The notes: a model not told the origin generated them from the letters alone. A stretch of 64,000 nt of DNA from Pseudaminobacter soli (ex Zhang et al. 2022) (GCF_014595955.1 NZ_JABVCF010000007.1:248001-312000); one strand, 5' to 3'; counted from the stretch's first letter, positions 9,125-16,542 are shown. Numbers and translations: made by a program.

Positions 9125-9754
9125 ATGAAGACGGTCAACTTTAATGCAATGAAGGACGGGACGCGCGAGGAGTACGAGTTCCTCACTGAGCACGAGATCG
9201 AATACGCCGCGAAGACCGGTGACAGGCTGCTCGACGCCCTCGTCAAGCTCGACGAGGGCCTGTCCGGCTACAAGATCACGCGGCTCGGCCACTCGCTACA
9301 GTCGGCGACCCGCGCCTGGCGCGACGGCGCCGACACCGACTGGATCGTCAGCGCGCTGCTGCACGACATCGGCGACATCTACGCGCCCTACAATCACGAC
9401 GAATACGCCGCGGCCATCCTGAAGCCCTTCGTGCGCGAGCAGTGCACCTGGGTGGTGGAAAAGCACGGCGACTTCCAGCGCAAGTATTACGCGCATCACG
9501 TGGGCGGCAATCCGCATGCGCGCGACAAGTTCGCCGGCCACGCCTATTTCGACGACTGCGACCGGTTCTGCGAGCGCTGGGACCAGTCGAGCTTCGATCC
9601 CGACTACGACACCTTGCCGATCGACTTCTTCCGTGCCTTCGTGGCCGAGGTTTTCGCGCGCAAGGCATACGAGCCATCCGTCACAAGGCCGGGCGAGCGC
9701 GTGCCCCTGGTCGATCCCGACATAGCAAGAGAAAGAAGCGGAGCATCCGCATGA
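9125..9754 (+). CDS. HD-domain protein, possible PhnZ/TmpB-like diiron oxygenase
   Basis: HD-domain protein of 209 aa in the carnitine operon. The metal-ligand pattern is His56 (in HSLQ), His80-Asp81 (ALLHDIGD), His91 (NHDEY), His114 and Asp153 (RWD). By eye this matches the ligand order of PhnZ, an HD-type mixed-valence diiron oxygenase, including the HSLQ motif and its 24-residue spacing to the HD pair. PhnZ substrate residues before HSLQ do not seem conserved. Oxygenase, hydrolase or phosphohydrolase activity are all possible. The start follows a GGAGGAGG site, and its stop overlaps the next start (ATGA at 9751-9754), showing translational coupling with carnitine dehydrogenase. Confidence 0.75.
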   Translation: MKTVNFNAMKDGTREEYEFLTEHEIEYAAKTGDRLLDALVKLDEGLSGYKITRLGHSLQSATRAWRDGADTDWIVSALLHDIGDIYAPYNHDEYAAAILKPFVREQCTWVVEKHGDFQRKYYAHHVGGNPHARDKFAGHAYFDDCDRFCERWDQSSFDPDYDTLPIDFFRAFVAEVFARKAYEPSVTRPGERVPLVDPDIARERSGASA

Positions 9755-10806
9755 CCATCAGGAAAGCAGCCGCAATCGGTGGCGGCGTCATCGGCGCGGG
9801 CTGGGTCGCCCGGCTGGTTCTGAACGGCATCGACGTTGCCCTCTACGACCCCGATCCCGAAGCCTCCCGCAAGGTCGAGGAAGTGATGGCCGGCGCCCGC
9901 CGTGCCTATGAGAAGATGGCGACCGAGGGCCTGCCCGCAGAAGGCACGATCACCTATGCAAAGACGATCGCCGAGGCTGTCACCGGCGCCGACTTCATCC
10001 AAGAGAGCGTGCCGGAGCGCCTCGACATCAAGCACAAGGTGCTGGCCGAGATCGATGCCCATGCGCCGGCCGATGCGGTGATCGGCTCGTCGACGTCCGG
10101 CATCAAGCCGTCGGACATGCAGCCGGCCCTGAAACGGCCGGAGCGGCTGGTCGTCGGCCATCCCTTCAATCCCGTCTACCTGCTGCCGCTCGTCGAGATC
10201 GTCGGCGGCGAGAAGACGACGAAGAAGTTCATCGACAAGGCGCGCGAGCTCTACGCCTCGATCGGCATGAAGCCGGTGGTGATCCGCAAGGAGATCGAGG
10301 CCTTCGTCGGCGACCGCCTGCTCGAGGCCGCATGGCGCGAGGCGCTGTGGCTGATCAAGGACGGCATCTGCACGGTCGAAGAGCTGGACGACATCATGCG
10401 CTATTCGTTCGGCTTGCGCTGGGCGCAGATGGGCATGTTCCAGGTCTATCGCATCGCTGGCGGCGAGGCGGGCATGCGCCACTTCATGGCGCAGTTCGGT
10501 CCCTGCCTCACCTGGCCGTGGACTAAGCTGATGAACGTGCCGGAGTTCAACGACGAACTGGTGGACCTCATCGCCGGCCAGTCGGACGAGCAGTCCGCAA
10601 AATGGTCGATCCGTGAGCTGGAGCAGATCCGTGACGACAATCTCATCGCCATCTACGAGGGCCTTGCCAAGCAGAACGGCGGCCAGGGCTGGGGCGCTGG
10701 CGAGTTGCACAAGGACTATGTGAAGCAACTCGGCAAGGGCGCGTCGATCTCCGCGGCAGCTGCCAAGGCAAGGGCGACGAAGCCGAAGAAGGTGGCGAAG
10801 GCATGA
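9751..10806 (+). CDS. lcdH: L-carnitine dehydrogenase (3-hydroxyacyl-CoA dehydrogenase family)
   Basis: NAD-dependent dehydrogenase (351 aa) that oxidises L-carnitine to 3-dehydrocarnitine. The N-terminal Rossmann motif is AAIGGGVIGAGWVARLVLNG, and the family motif ESVPERLDIKHKVLAEID and the region GSSTSGIKPSDMQ follow. The VVGHPFNPVYLLPLVEIVGG segment carries the catalytic His. A C-terminal helical domain has the FGLRWAQMG motif seen in carnitine dehydrogenases. The tail is Ala/Lys-rich. Some homologues are fused to a thioesterase; this one is not. The start ATG overlaps the HD-gene stop. Substrate assignment is strengthened by the neighbouring BKACE and CaiD genes. Confidence 0.9.
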   Translation: MTIRKAAAIGGGVIGAGWVARLVLNGIDVALYDPDPEASRKVEEVMAGARRAYEKMATEGLPAEGTITYAKTIAEAVTGADFIQESVPERLDIKHKVLAEIDAHAPADAVIGSSTSGIKPSDMQPALKRPERLVVGHPFNPVYLLPLVEIVGGEKTTKKFIDKARELYASIGMKPVVIRKEIEAFVGDRLLEAAWREALWLIKDGICTVEELDDIMRYSFGLRWAQMGMFQVYRIAGGEAGMRHFMAQFGPCLTWPWTKLMNVPEFNDELVDLIAGQSDEQSAKWSIRELEQIRDDNLIAIYEGLAKQNGGQGWGAGELHKDYVKQLGKGASISAAAAKARATKPKKVAKA

Positions 10807-10814
10807 TGCTGATC

Positions 10815-11071
10815 GTGCGTCCTTCGAGGCGCGCACGCAGGACGCGGGTGACCTCATCGGAGACGCTCTGCGGGCTCGCACCTCAGGATGAGGACCGGCG
10901 AGGCTGCAGGACAAATCGTCAAAGTGGACGCTCGACGTGACAGCCTTCACAAATCGCCCAACGCTGGCGATTTGCACTGCCGGCACGCCGGTCCTCATCC
11001 TGAGGTGCGAGCCCGCAATACGTAGGCAAGTTTGGACAAGGATCTCGGCGGGCGAGCCTCGAAGGACGCAC
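10815..11071. repeat. Paired inverted repeat, copy 1 of a long palindromic element
   Basis: A 257-bp intergenic element bounded by GTGCGTCCTTCGAGGC (10815-10830) and its exact reverse complement (11056-11071). Inside, a second pair of 28-bp arms (10871-10898 and 10988-11015), core GCTCGCACCTCAGGATGAGG, is perfectly complementary. The same outer and inner arms occur at 26805-27049 with an unrelated centre. It fills the gap between lcdH and the acyl-CoA dehydrogenase gene and could fold into a long cruciform or act as a transcript-end structure. Confidence 0.9.
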
Positions 11072-11100
11072 CCGATCCCCGGCACTCTGGAGGTGCAGCC

Positions 11101-12264
11101 ATGAATTTCGGCCTGACCGAAGAACAGCAGCTCATCGTCGATACGACGCGCGCCTTCGTCGAGAACGAGCTCTACCCGCATGAGCGCGAGGTGGAGCGCA
11201 CGGGCCATCTGCCGATGGAACTGATCAAGGAGTTGCAGAAGAAGGCGATGGCGGCCGGGCTCTACGCCGCCAACATGCCGGCCGAGGTCGGCGGCGCCGG
11301 GCTCGATACGCTGTCCTGGCTGCTCTACGAGAAGGAGCTCGGCAAGGCGAACTACGCACTCCACTGGACCTGTGTGGCGCGGCCGTCGAACATCCTGCTC
11401 GCCGGAACGGACGAGCAGAAGGAAAAATATCTCTATCCCTGCATCCGCGGCGAGACCTGGGACTGCCTGGCAATGACCGAGCCAGGGGCCGGTTCCGACC
11501 TTCGGGGCATGAAGGCGACCGCCCGCCAGGACGGCTCGGACTGGGTGCTGAACGGCACCAAGCATTTCATCAGCCATGCCGACATCGCCGGTTTCGCCAT
11601 CGTCTTCATGGCCTCCGGCGAGGAAGACAGCCCGCGCGGCAAGCGCAAGAAGATCACCGCCTTCTTCGTCGACAAGGGCACAAAGGGTTTTACCGTCCGC
11701 GAAGGCTACCGCAACGTCTCGCATCGCGGCTACACCAACTCGATCCTGGAATTCGACGACTGCCGCCTGCCCGCCAGCCAGGTGCTCGGCGAGGTCCACA
11801 AGGGTTTCGAGGTCGCCAATTCCTGGCTGGGCGCGACGCGCCTGCAGGTGGCCGCCACCTGCCTGGGGCGGGCCGAGCGGGCGCTGGGCCATGCCATCTC
11901 CTATGCGGCCGAACGCCAGCAGTTCGGGCAGCAGATCGGAAAATTCCAGGGCGTGTCGTTCAAGCTCGCCGACATGGCGACCGAGATGAAGGCGGCCAAC
12001 CTGATGACCTTCGAGGCCGGCTGGAAATACGATGCCGGCACGGTCACCGACGAGGACATGGCGATGGCAAAGCTGAAGGCGACAGAAGTGCTTGCCTTCA
12101 TCGCCGACGAGGCGATCCAGATCCACGGCGGCATGGGTCTCATGGACGACCTGCCGCTTGAGCGCATCTGGCGCGACGCCCGCGTCGAGCGGATCTGGGA
12201 AGGTACTTCCGAGATCCAGCGCCACATCATCAGCAGGGCTCTGCTGCGTCGTCTCGGTGCCTGA
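11101..12264 (+). CDS. Acyl-CoA dehydrogenase, possible CaiA-type crotonobetainyl-CoA enzyme
   Basis: FAD-dependent acyl-CoA dehydrogenase of 387 aa. Family signatures are CLAMTEPGAGSDLRGMKA, the Arg/Gln region AERQQFGQQIGKFQGVSFKL, IHGGMGLMDDLPLERIWRD, and the catalytic Glu367 in the terminal WEGTSEIQ. The ATG at 11101 gives the standard MNFGLTEEQQ start; an in-frame upstream ATG would begin inside the repeat. It is followed after 3 bp by the CoA ligase and then CaiD, so a role on gamma-butyrobetainyl-CoA or crotonobetainyl-CoA is likely, but it is inferred from context only. Confidence 0.88.
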   Translation: MNFGLTEEQQLIVDTTRAFVENELYPHEREVERTGHLPMELIKELQKKAMAAGLYAANMPAEVGGAGLDTLSWLLYEKELGKANYALHWTCVARPSNILLAGTDEQKEKYLYPCIRGETWDCLAMTEPGAGSDLRGMKATARQDGSDWVLNGTKHFISHADIAGFAIVFMASGEEDSPRGKRKKITAFFVDKGTKGFTVREGYRNVSHRGYTNSILEFDDCRLPASQVLGEVHKGFEVANSWLGATRLQVAATCLGRAERALGHAISYAAERQQFGQQIGKFQGVSFKLADMATEMKAANLMTFEAGWKYDAGTVTDEDMAMAKLKATEVLAFIADEAIQIHGGMGLMDDLPLERIWRDARVERIWEGTSEIQRHIISRALLRRLGA

Positions 12265-12267
12265 TCA

Positions 12268-14430
12268 ATGACCCGCCTCGACCGCCTGCTGCGCCCGAAA
12301 TCGATCGCCATCATCGGCGGCGGGTTCTTCGCGCCGAACGTGATCAAGCAAAGCCTCAAGATGGGTTTTGCCGGCTCGATCTGGCCTGTCCATCCCACCA
12401 AGGACGACGTGGCGGGCGTAAAAGCCTTCCGCTCGGTGGCCGATCTTCCCGAGGCGCCGGACGCGACCTTCATCGGCGTCAACCGCAACCTCACCGTCGA
12501 TATCGTTCGCGAGTTGCGCGAGCGTGGCGCGGGCGGTGCGATCTGCTTCGCCGCCGGATTCCGCGAGACGGCTCACTACGACCCGGACGGCTCGCGGCTG
12601 CAGGACGACCTGGTCGACGCGGCCGGCCCGATGCCGATCATCGGCCCGAACTGCTACGGCCTGATCAACTATGCCGACGGCGCGCTGCTTTGGCCCGATC
12701 AGCATGGCGGCGTCCGACTGGCCGAAGGCAGCCGGGGCGTGGCGATCCTGACCCAGTCCTCAAACATCGCCATCAACATGACGATGCAGAAGCGCGGACT
12801 GCCGATCTCCTACGTCATGACGGCCGGCAACCAGGCCCAGACCGGCCTGTCGGAGATGGCGCTTGGCCTCATCGAGGACGAGCGCGTCTCGGCGCTCGGT
12901 CTCCACATCGAGGGTTTTGATTCCGTCGCGGGCTTCGAGCGCCTTACGGCGCGGGCGCGCGAGTTGAACAAGCCGATCGTGGCGATGAAAGTCGGCCGCT
13001 CCGAGCAAGCGCGCGCCGCGACCGTCTCGCACACGGCTTCGCTTGCCGGCTCCGACACGGCGTCGCGCGCCTTCCTGAAGCGGCTGGGGATCCCCCGGGT
13101 CGACAGCATCTCGTCCTTTCTTGAGACGCTAAAACTCTTTCACGCCGTGGGTCCGCTGTCCGGCAACACGCTTTCTTCCATGAGTTGCTCCGGAGGCGAG
13201 GCATCGGTAATGGCCGACAGCGCCGAGGGCAGGAGCGTCCGCTTCCCGGCGATGAGCAAGGCCCACAAGGCACGCGTGCAGGAGACACTCGGACCTTTGG
13301 TGGCTGTCGCCAACCCACTCGACTACAACACCTACATCTGGGGCAACCAGGATGCGCTAACCGCGACCTTCTCCGCGATGGTCTCGGGCGGCTTCGATCT
13401 CAACCTGCTGGTGCTGGATTTCCCGCACTCGGAGCGCTGCTCGGACGTGGACTGGTGGCCGACGGTGAACGCCTACGAGACCGCTCTGAAGACGAACGGT
13501 GCCAAGGGGGCGATCGTCGCCTCCATGGGCGAGAACATCCCCGAAGGCCATGCGGAAGAGCTGTTGCGACGTGGCATCGTGCCGCTCTGCGGCATCGTCG
13601 AGACGTTCGACGCGGCCGAAGCTGCGGCGTTTGTGGGTGAGGCGTGGGGCTTGTCCTCCCCCCTTGAGGGGGAGGTGCCCGCGAAGCGGGCGGAGGGGGT
13701 CGCCGCCGCTGGCGCCACACCTGGGCCGAGCACTTCCGCAACGACCCCTCCCGGCCAGCCTCCGGCTGGCCACCCTCCCTTCAAGGGGGAGGGTAACAGC
13801 GCTAACCCCGACGAGGCCGAAGCCAAGGCGATGCTGCGCTCCGCCGGCCTTGTGGTGCCGCAGGGCACGCGGGCATCATGCGTCGATGAAGCCGTTTCGG
13901 CCGCCGAGAAGCTCGGATTTCCGGTCGCGCTGAAGGCGCTCGGCGTCGCCCACAAGAGCGAACTCGGCGCGGTGAAACTCAATTTGAAATCCGCCGAAGA
14001 GGTAAGGATCGCGGCGGAGGCGCTGCTGCCGCTCGGCACCGGCCTCTATGTCGAGCGGATGGTGCAGGGCGGTGTTGCCGAGCTCATTGTCGGCATCACG
14101 CGCGATCCGCTGTTCGGCCCGGTCATGACGGTCGGCACTGGCGGCGTTCTCGTGGAACTCCTAAAGGACAGCGCCACGCTCCTGCTGCCGGCATCGCGTG
14201 CGGAAATCGAGGCGGCGCTGCGCGGCCTGAAGATGTTTCCGCTGCTCGACGGCTATCGTGGCCGGGCCAAGGCGGACGTCGCTGCTGCGGTGGACGCGAT
14301 CCTCGCGATCTCCGACTTCGTGCGGGAGCGCGCCGGCCTGATCGAGGAGATGGACATCAACCCGCTGATCGTCTGCGCCGAGGGCAAGGGCGCCTGGATC
14401 GCAGACGCGCTGCTGATTCTTGGAGATTGA
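12268..14430 (+). CDS. ADP-forming acyl-CoA ligase (acetyl-CoA synthetase-like) with in-frame repeat insertion
   Basis: NDP-forming acyl-CoA synthetase of 720 aa, built from a CoA-binding domain (from RLLRPKSIAIIGGGFF), a succinyl-CoA-ligase-like domain with the phosphohistidine His255 in VSHTASLAGSD, and a C-terminal ATP-grasp domain beginning near residue 512 with the second His in AHKSELGAVKLNL. Between the halves, residues about 462-510 are encoded by a palindromic repeat and are rich in Pro, Gly and Ala; the frame is kept. Lying between the acyl-CoA dehydrogenase and caiD, it probably activates carnitine, crotonobetaine or butyrobetaine to CoA esters, replacing CaiC/CaiB. Substrate is inferred. 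Confidence 0.88.
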   Translation: MTRLDRLLRPKSIAIIGGGFFAPNVIKQSLKMGFAGSIWPVHPTKDDVAGVKAFRSVADLPEAPDATFIGVNRNLTVDIVRELRERGAGGAICFAAGFRETAHYDPDGSRLQDDLVDAAGPMPIIGPNCYGLINYADGALLWPDQHGGVRLAEGSRGVAILTQSSNIAINMTMQKRGLPISYVMTAGNQAQTGLSEMALGLIEDERVSALGLHIEGFDSVAGFERLTARARELNKPIVAMKVGRSEQARAATVSHTASLAGSDTASRAFLKRLGIPRVDSISSFLETLKLFHAVGPLSGNTLSSMSCSGGEASVMADSAEGRSVRFPAMSKAHKARVQETLGPLVAVANPLDYNTYIWGNQDALTATFSAMVSGGFDLNLLVLDFPHSERCSDVDWWPTVNAYETALKTNGAKGAIVASMGENIPEGHAEELLRRGIVPLCGIVETFDAAEAAAFVGEAWGLSSPLEGEVPAKRAEGVAAAGATPGPSTSATTPPGQPPAGHPPFKGEGNSANPDEAEAKAMLRSAGLVVPQGTRASCVDEAVSAAEKLGFPVALKALGVAHKSELGAVKLNLKSAEEVRIAAEALLPLGTGLYVERMVQGGVAELIVGITRDPLFGPVMTVGTGGVLVELLKDSATLLLPASRAEIEAALRGLKMFPLLDGYRGRAKADVAAAVDAILAISDFVRERAGLIEEMDINPLIVCAEGKGAWIADALLILGD
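13655..13793. repeat. GGGGGAG-type palindromic repeat inserted in frame in a coding sequence
   Basis: A compound palindrome inside the ligase gene. A left hairpin (CCCCCTTGAGGGGG, 13657-13674 region), a CGCGAAGCGGGCGGAGGGGG segment, an inner hairpin GGCCAGCCTCCGGCTGGCC (13753-13771) and a right hairpin around CCCTTCAAGGGGGAGGG (to 13793) are visible. Related GGGGGAGAGGTG elements occur between genes at 39374-39447 and 48369-48508. The reading frame runs through without a stop and places the encoded peptide between two enzyme domains. Confidence 0.85.
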
Positions 14431-14431
14431 T

Positions 14432-15214
14432 ATGTCGGATGTGATCAAGACGCGCCGCGAGGGCGCCATCCTCGAAGTGACGCTCGACCGGCCGAAGGCC
14501 AACGCCATCGACCTCGCGACCTCGCGGCTGATGGGGCTCACCTTCCAGTCCTTCCGCGACGACCCCGAACTGCGGGTCGCAATCGTGAGGACGGCGGGCG
14601 AAAAATTCTTCTCGGCCGGCTGGGACCTCAAGGCCGCGGCTAATGGCGACGCTGTCGACGGCGACTATGGGGTCGGCGGCTTTGCCGGCTTGCAGGAGTT
14701 GCGCGACCTCAACAAGCCGGTCATCGCCTGCATCAACGGCATGGCCGTCGGCGGCGGCTTCGAACTGGCGCTGTCCTGCGACCTGATCTACGCCTCCGAG
14801 CATTCCTCCTTCGCACTGCCGGAGATCAAGGCCGGTACGCTGGCCGACGCGGCCACCATCAAGCTGCCGAAGCGCATTCCCTATCACGTCGCCATGGACC
14901 TTCTGCTCACCGGCCGCTGGATGGACGTGCAGGAGGCGCATCGCTGGGGCCTGGTCAACGAGGTGCTCCCTGCCGACAAACTGGAGGATCGGGTGTGGGA
15001 AATCGCACGGCTGCTCGCCGGCGGTCCGCCGCTGGTCTTCGCCTCCATCAAGGAAGTCGCCCGCAGGGCCGAGGCGATGGAGTTCCAGGACGCCATGAAC
15101 TGGATCACCAAGCGCAAGTTCCGCACCGTGGACGAGCTCTACGCGTCCGAGGACAACCTGGAAGGTTTTCGCGCTTTTGCAGAAAAACGCGATCCGGTCT
15201 GGAAGGGGCGCTGA
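14432..15214 (+). CDS. caiD: Carnitinyl-CoA dehydratase (enoyl-CoA hydratase family)
   Basis: Crotonase-family enzyme of 260 aa that interconverts L-carnitinyl-CoA and crotonobetainyl-CoA. From memory of E. coli CaiD, long blocks agree, including LDRPKANAID, GEKFFSAGWDLKAAA and the identical C-terminus FAEKRDPVWKGR. Glu111 (GGGFELA) and Glu131 (FALPEIK) fall at the same numbers as the two CaiD catalytic glutamates. The loop after Glu131 reads GTLADAATIKL rather than the usual glycine-rich PGAGG form, a real difference from most crotonases. The start follows GGAG at good spacing, 1 bp after the ligase stop, so the two are co-expressed. Confidence 0.92.
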   Translation: MSDVIKTRREGAILEVTLDRPKANAIDLATSRLMGLTFQSFRDDPELRVAIVRTAGEKFFSAGWDLKAAANGDAVDGDYGVGGFAGLQELRDLNKPVIACINGMAVGGGFELALSCDLIYASEHSSFALPEIKAGTLADAATIKLPKRIPYHVAMDLLLTGRWMDVQEAHRWGLVNEVLPADKLEDRVWEIARLLAGGPPLVFASIKEVARRAEAMEFQDAMNWITKRKFRTVDELYASEDNLEGFRAFAEKRDPVWKGR

Positions 15215-15327
15215 GTTCAGGCTCGGACTTGGGCGCCGAGTCGAAGTGATATCAGGAGCTTCGCCGTTCCAAGGCATTGGCCGAAGTTGCGGCGAAGTCT
15301 CCGGAAGAAAAGGCGGGGTAGGGCGGC

Positions 15328-15978
15328 TTACTCACTCATGCCCTGAAGGGCCTGCCACTTTTTGATTTCGACGCTGCGCAGGCTTGGCAGGCGGATGACA
15401 CCCTTCTGCTTCAGCTTGGAGAATACGCGCGAAACCGTCTCGATCGTCAGGCCGAGATAGTCGGCTATGTCCGAGCGCGACATCGGCAGATCGAACACTT
15501 CCAGGCCTCCCTGGCGCTCGGCCATGTCCATGAGGAACGCCGCAACGCGCTCGACCGCGTTCTGGCGGCCGAGCACGAGCAGATGCTCCTGCGCCCTGAC
15601 CAGCCCTTGCAGAACGAGCGGCAGTATCGCTTGTGAGGCATCCCCGACGGCGGTCAACTTGATCACGCGGACGCCCGTCGCGCTGACCGCCTCGGCGAAG
15701 AAGTGGTGCGTACCGTCGACTTCGAAGCCGAAGACCTCGCCGCCCATATGGAAGGCGGAGATTTGCCGGCGTCCGTCAGAAAGCAGCCGATAGACGCGGA
15801 CGCAACCGAACTCGACCTGGTAGATCCCGTCGACCTTTTCGCCCTGCCCATAGATCTCGGCTCCGGCGGGGTAGAAGCATGCGGGCTGGGCAGTTCCGTC
15901 AGGTCCCAGGCCAGAAAACGGATTCGGATGCAGCTTCCCGGAGGCAGCCATTGCCTGCTTTGTGGAAGGCGACGTCAT
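15328..15978 (-). CDS. fixK: Crp/Fnr family regulator, FixK-type
   Basis: Transcription factor of 216 aa with a cyclic-nucleotide-type beta-roll (about 30-130), dimer helix, and a winged helix whose recognition helix LTIETVSRVFSKL has the Glu180-x2-Ser183-Arg184 signature of Fnr/FixK proteins that bind TTGA-N6-TCAA sites. It lacks the N-terminal cysteine cluster of oxygen-sensing Fnr (a single Cys34 is present), so it is FixK-like and probably controlled through its synthesis by FixLJ. It lies downstream of fixL, fixJ and a receiver gene on the same strand. A hairpin covers its ribosome binding site. Likely targets are the boxes at 21295, 24539 and 26226. Confidence 0.88.
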   Translation of the reverse strand: MTSPSTKQAMAASGKLHPNPFSGLGPDGTAQPACFYPAGAEIYGQGEKVDGIYQVEFGCVRVYRLLSDGRRQISAFHMGGEVFGFEVDGTHHFFAEAVSATGVRVIKLTAVGDASQAILPLVLQGLVRAQEHLLVLGRQNAVERVAAFLMDMAERQGGLEVFDLPMSRSDIADYLGLTIETVSRVFSKLKQKGVIRLPSLRSVEIKKWQALQGMSE

Positions 15979-15980
15979 GG

Positions 15981-16017
15981 GCGATTGTCTCCCTTGATCT
16001 CTAAGGAGACCAATCGC
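15981..16017 (-). promoter_or_regulatory. Leader hairpin sequestering the fixK ribosome binding site
   Basis: In the fixK leader, GCGATTGGTCTCC (16017-16005, read on the minus strand) pairs with GGAGACAATCGC (15992-15981): 7 bp plus 5 bp with a single bulged G and a 12-nt loop. The GGAGA in the 3' arm is the ribosome binding site, 9 nt before the ATG at 15978. If transcribed it would hide the site. The same inverted repeat could instead be a protein-binding operator. Confidence 0.6.
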
Positions 16018-16050
16018 GCATTATGTGGCACCGAAATATTCGGTTCTTCC

Positions 16051-16069
16051 CTTACGGGATACTACGTAG
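16051..16069 (-). promoter_or_regulatory. Candidate FixJ-binding site upstream of fixK
   Basis: Reading toward fixK, the sequence is CTACGTAGTATCCCGTAAG, about 75-90 bp before the fixK start. It combines the palindrome CTACGTAG with a CCCGTAAG half, resembling FixJ-type sites of fixK promoters as I recall them (GTAMGTAG-like core). It overlaps the stop codon of the receiver gene. No sigma-70 elements were assigned; a footprint is needed to settle it. Confidence 0.4.
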
Positions 16070-16433
16070 GGGAAGGCAGTGGGGTCGGTGTGATTGCGGA
16101 AATTCGGTCCTCCACCACTTCAACGAGCGAGCGCCCAAGCAGCGGCTTTAGGATCACAGCTCCATGATCGGGCCAGCGGGCCCTCGGGTTAAACCCGTCG
16201 ATCATCAGGGCGATGGCGGGAATGGGGAAGGCCATCCAGTCACCCTCATAGAAACCCAGTGCCTTGTCGTCAACCACGGCGCCGGAAATCGTGGCCCACC
16301 CGGGCAGATCCTCCAGGCTCTTCAGCCAGGGGACCGCTATCACCGCGTATCCTTCCGCCTCGAGTGCAAAAGCCGTCGAGTCCCGGAGGGAAGCGTCTGG
16401 TACGACTACCAAGACTGTTTGCTTGCACTCCAA
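16062..16433 (-). CDS. Single-domain receiver protein, possible FixT-like antikinase
   Basis: A stand-alone receiver-like protein of 123 aa. Beta-1 TVLVVVPDAS gives the acidic position (Asp13), VVDDKALG supplies the candidate phosphoacceptor Asp55/56, and VILKP supplies the conserved Lys96. There is no output domain. Placement between fixJ and fixK suggests FixT, a receiver-like inhibitor of FixL known from Sinorhizobium and Caulobacter; sequence alone does not prove this. The start appears to be TTG at 16433 with no clear ribosome binding site, so expression may be weak. Its last codons overlap the candidate FixJ site for fixK. Confidence 0.65.
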   Translation of the reverse strand: MECKQTVLVVVPDASLRDSTAFALEAEGYAVIAVPWLKSLEDLPGWATISGAVVDDKALGFYEGDWMAFPIPAIALMIDGFNPRARWPDHGAVILKPLLGRSLVEVVEDRISAITPTPLPSPT

Positions 16434-16542
16434 TGTCGCGGCGCTCCAAAAAGCAACCCGAGATGGAATTGCGGGTCAGGCTGTGGAATAGCCGCAGCGG
16501 CAACAATTCGCTTTGAGGTAAATCAAAACAGTCGCTTCGCAC

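Noticed and set aside
9604-12225. Minus-strand open frame of 873 codons opposite the carnitine genes
   Set aside because: It is antisense to well-supported lcdH and acyl-CoA dehydrogenase genes, has His/Arg/Gly-rich composition typical of GC-rich shadow frames, and shows no domain.
15328-15978. Assignment of the Crp/Fnr gene as an oxygen-sensing Fnr (FnrN)
   Set aside because: The N-terminal cysteine cluster needed for the iron-sulfur centre is missing; only one cysteine is present there.
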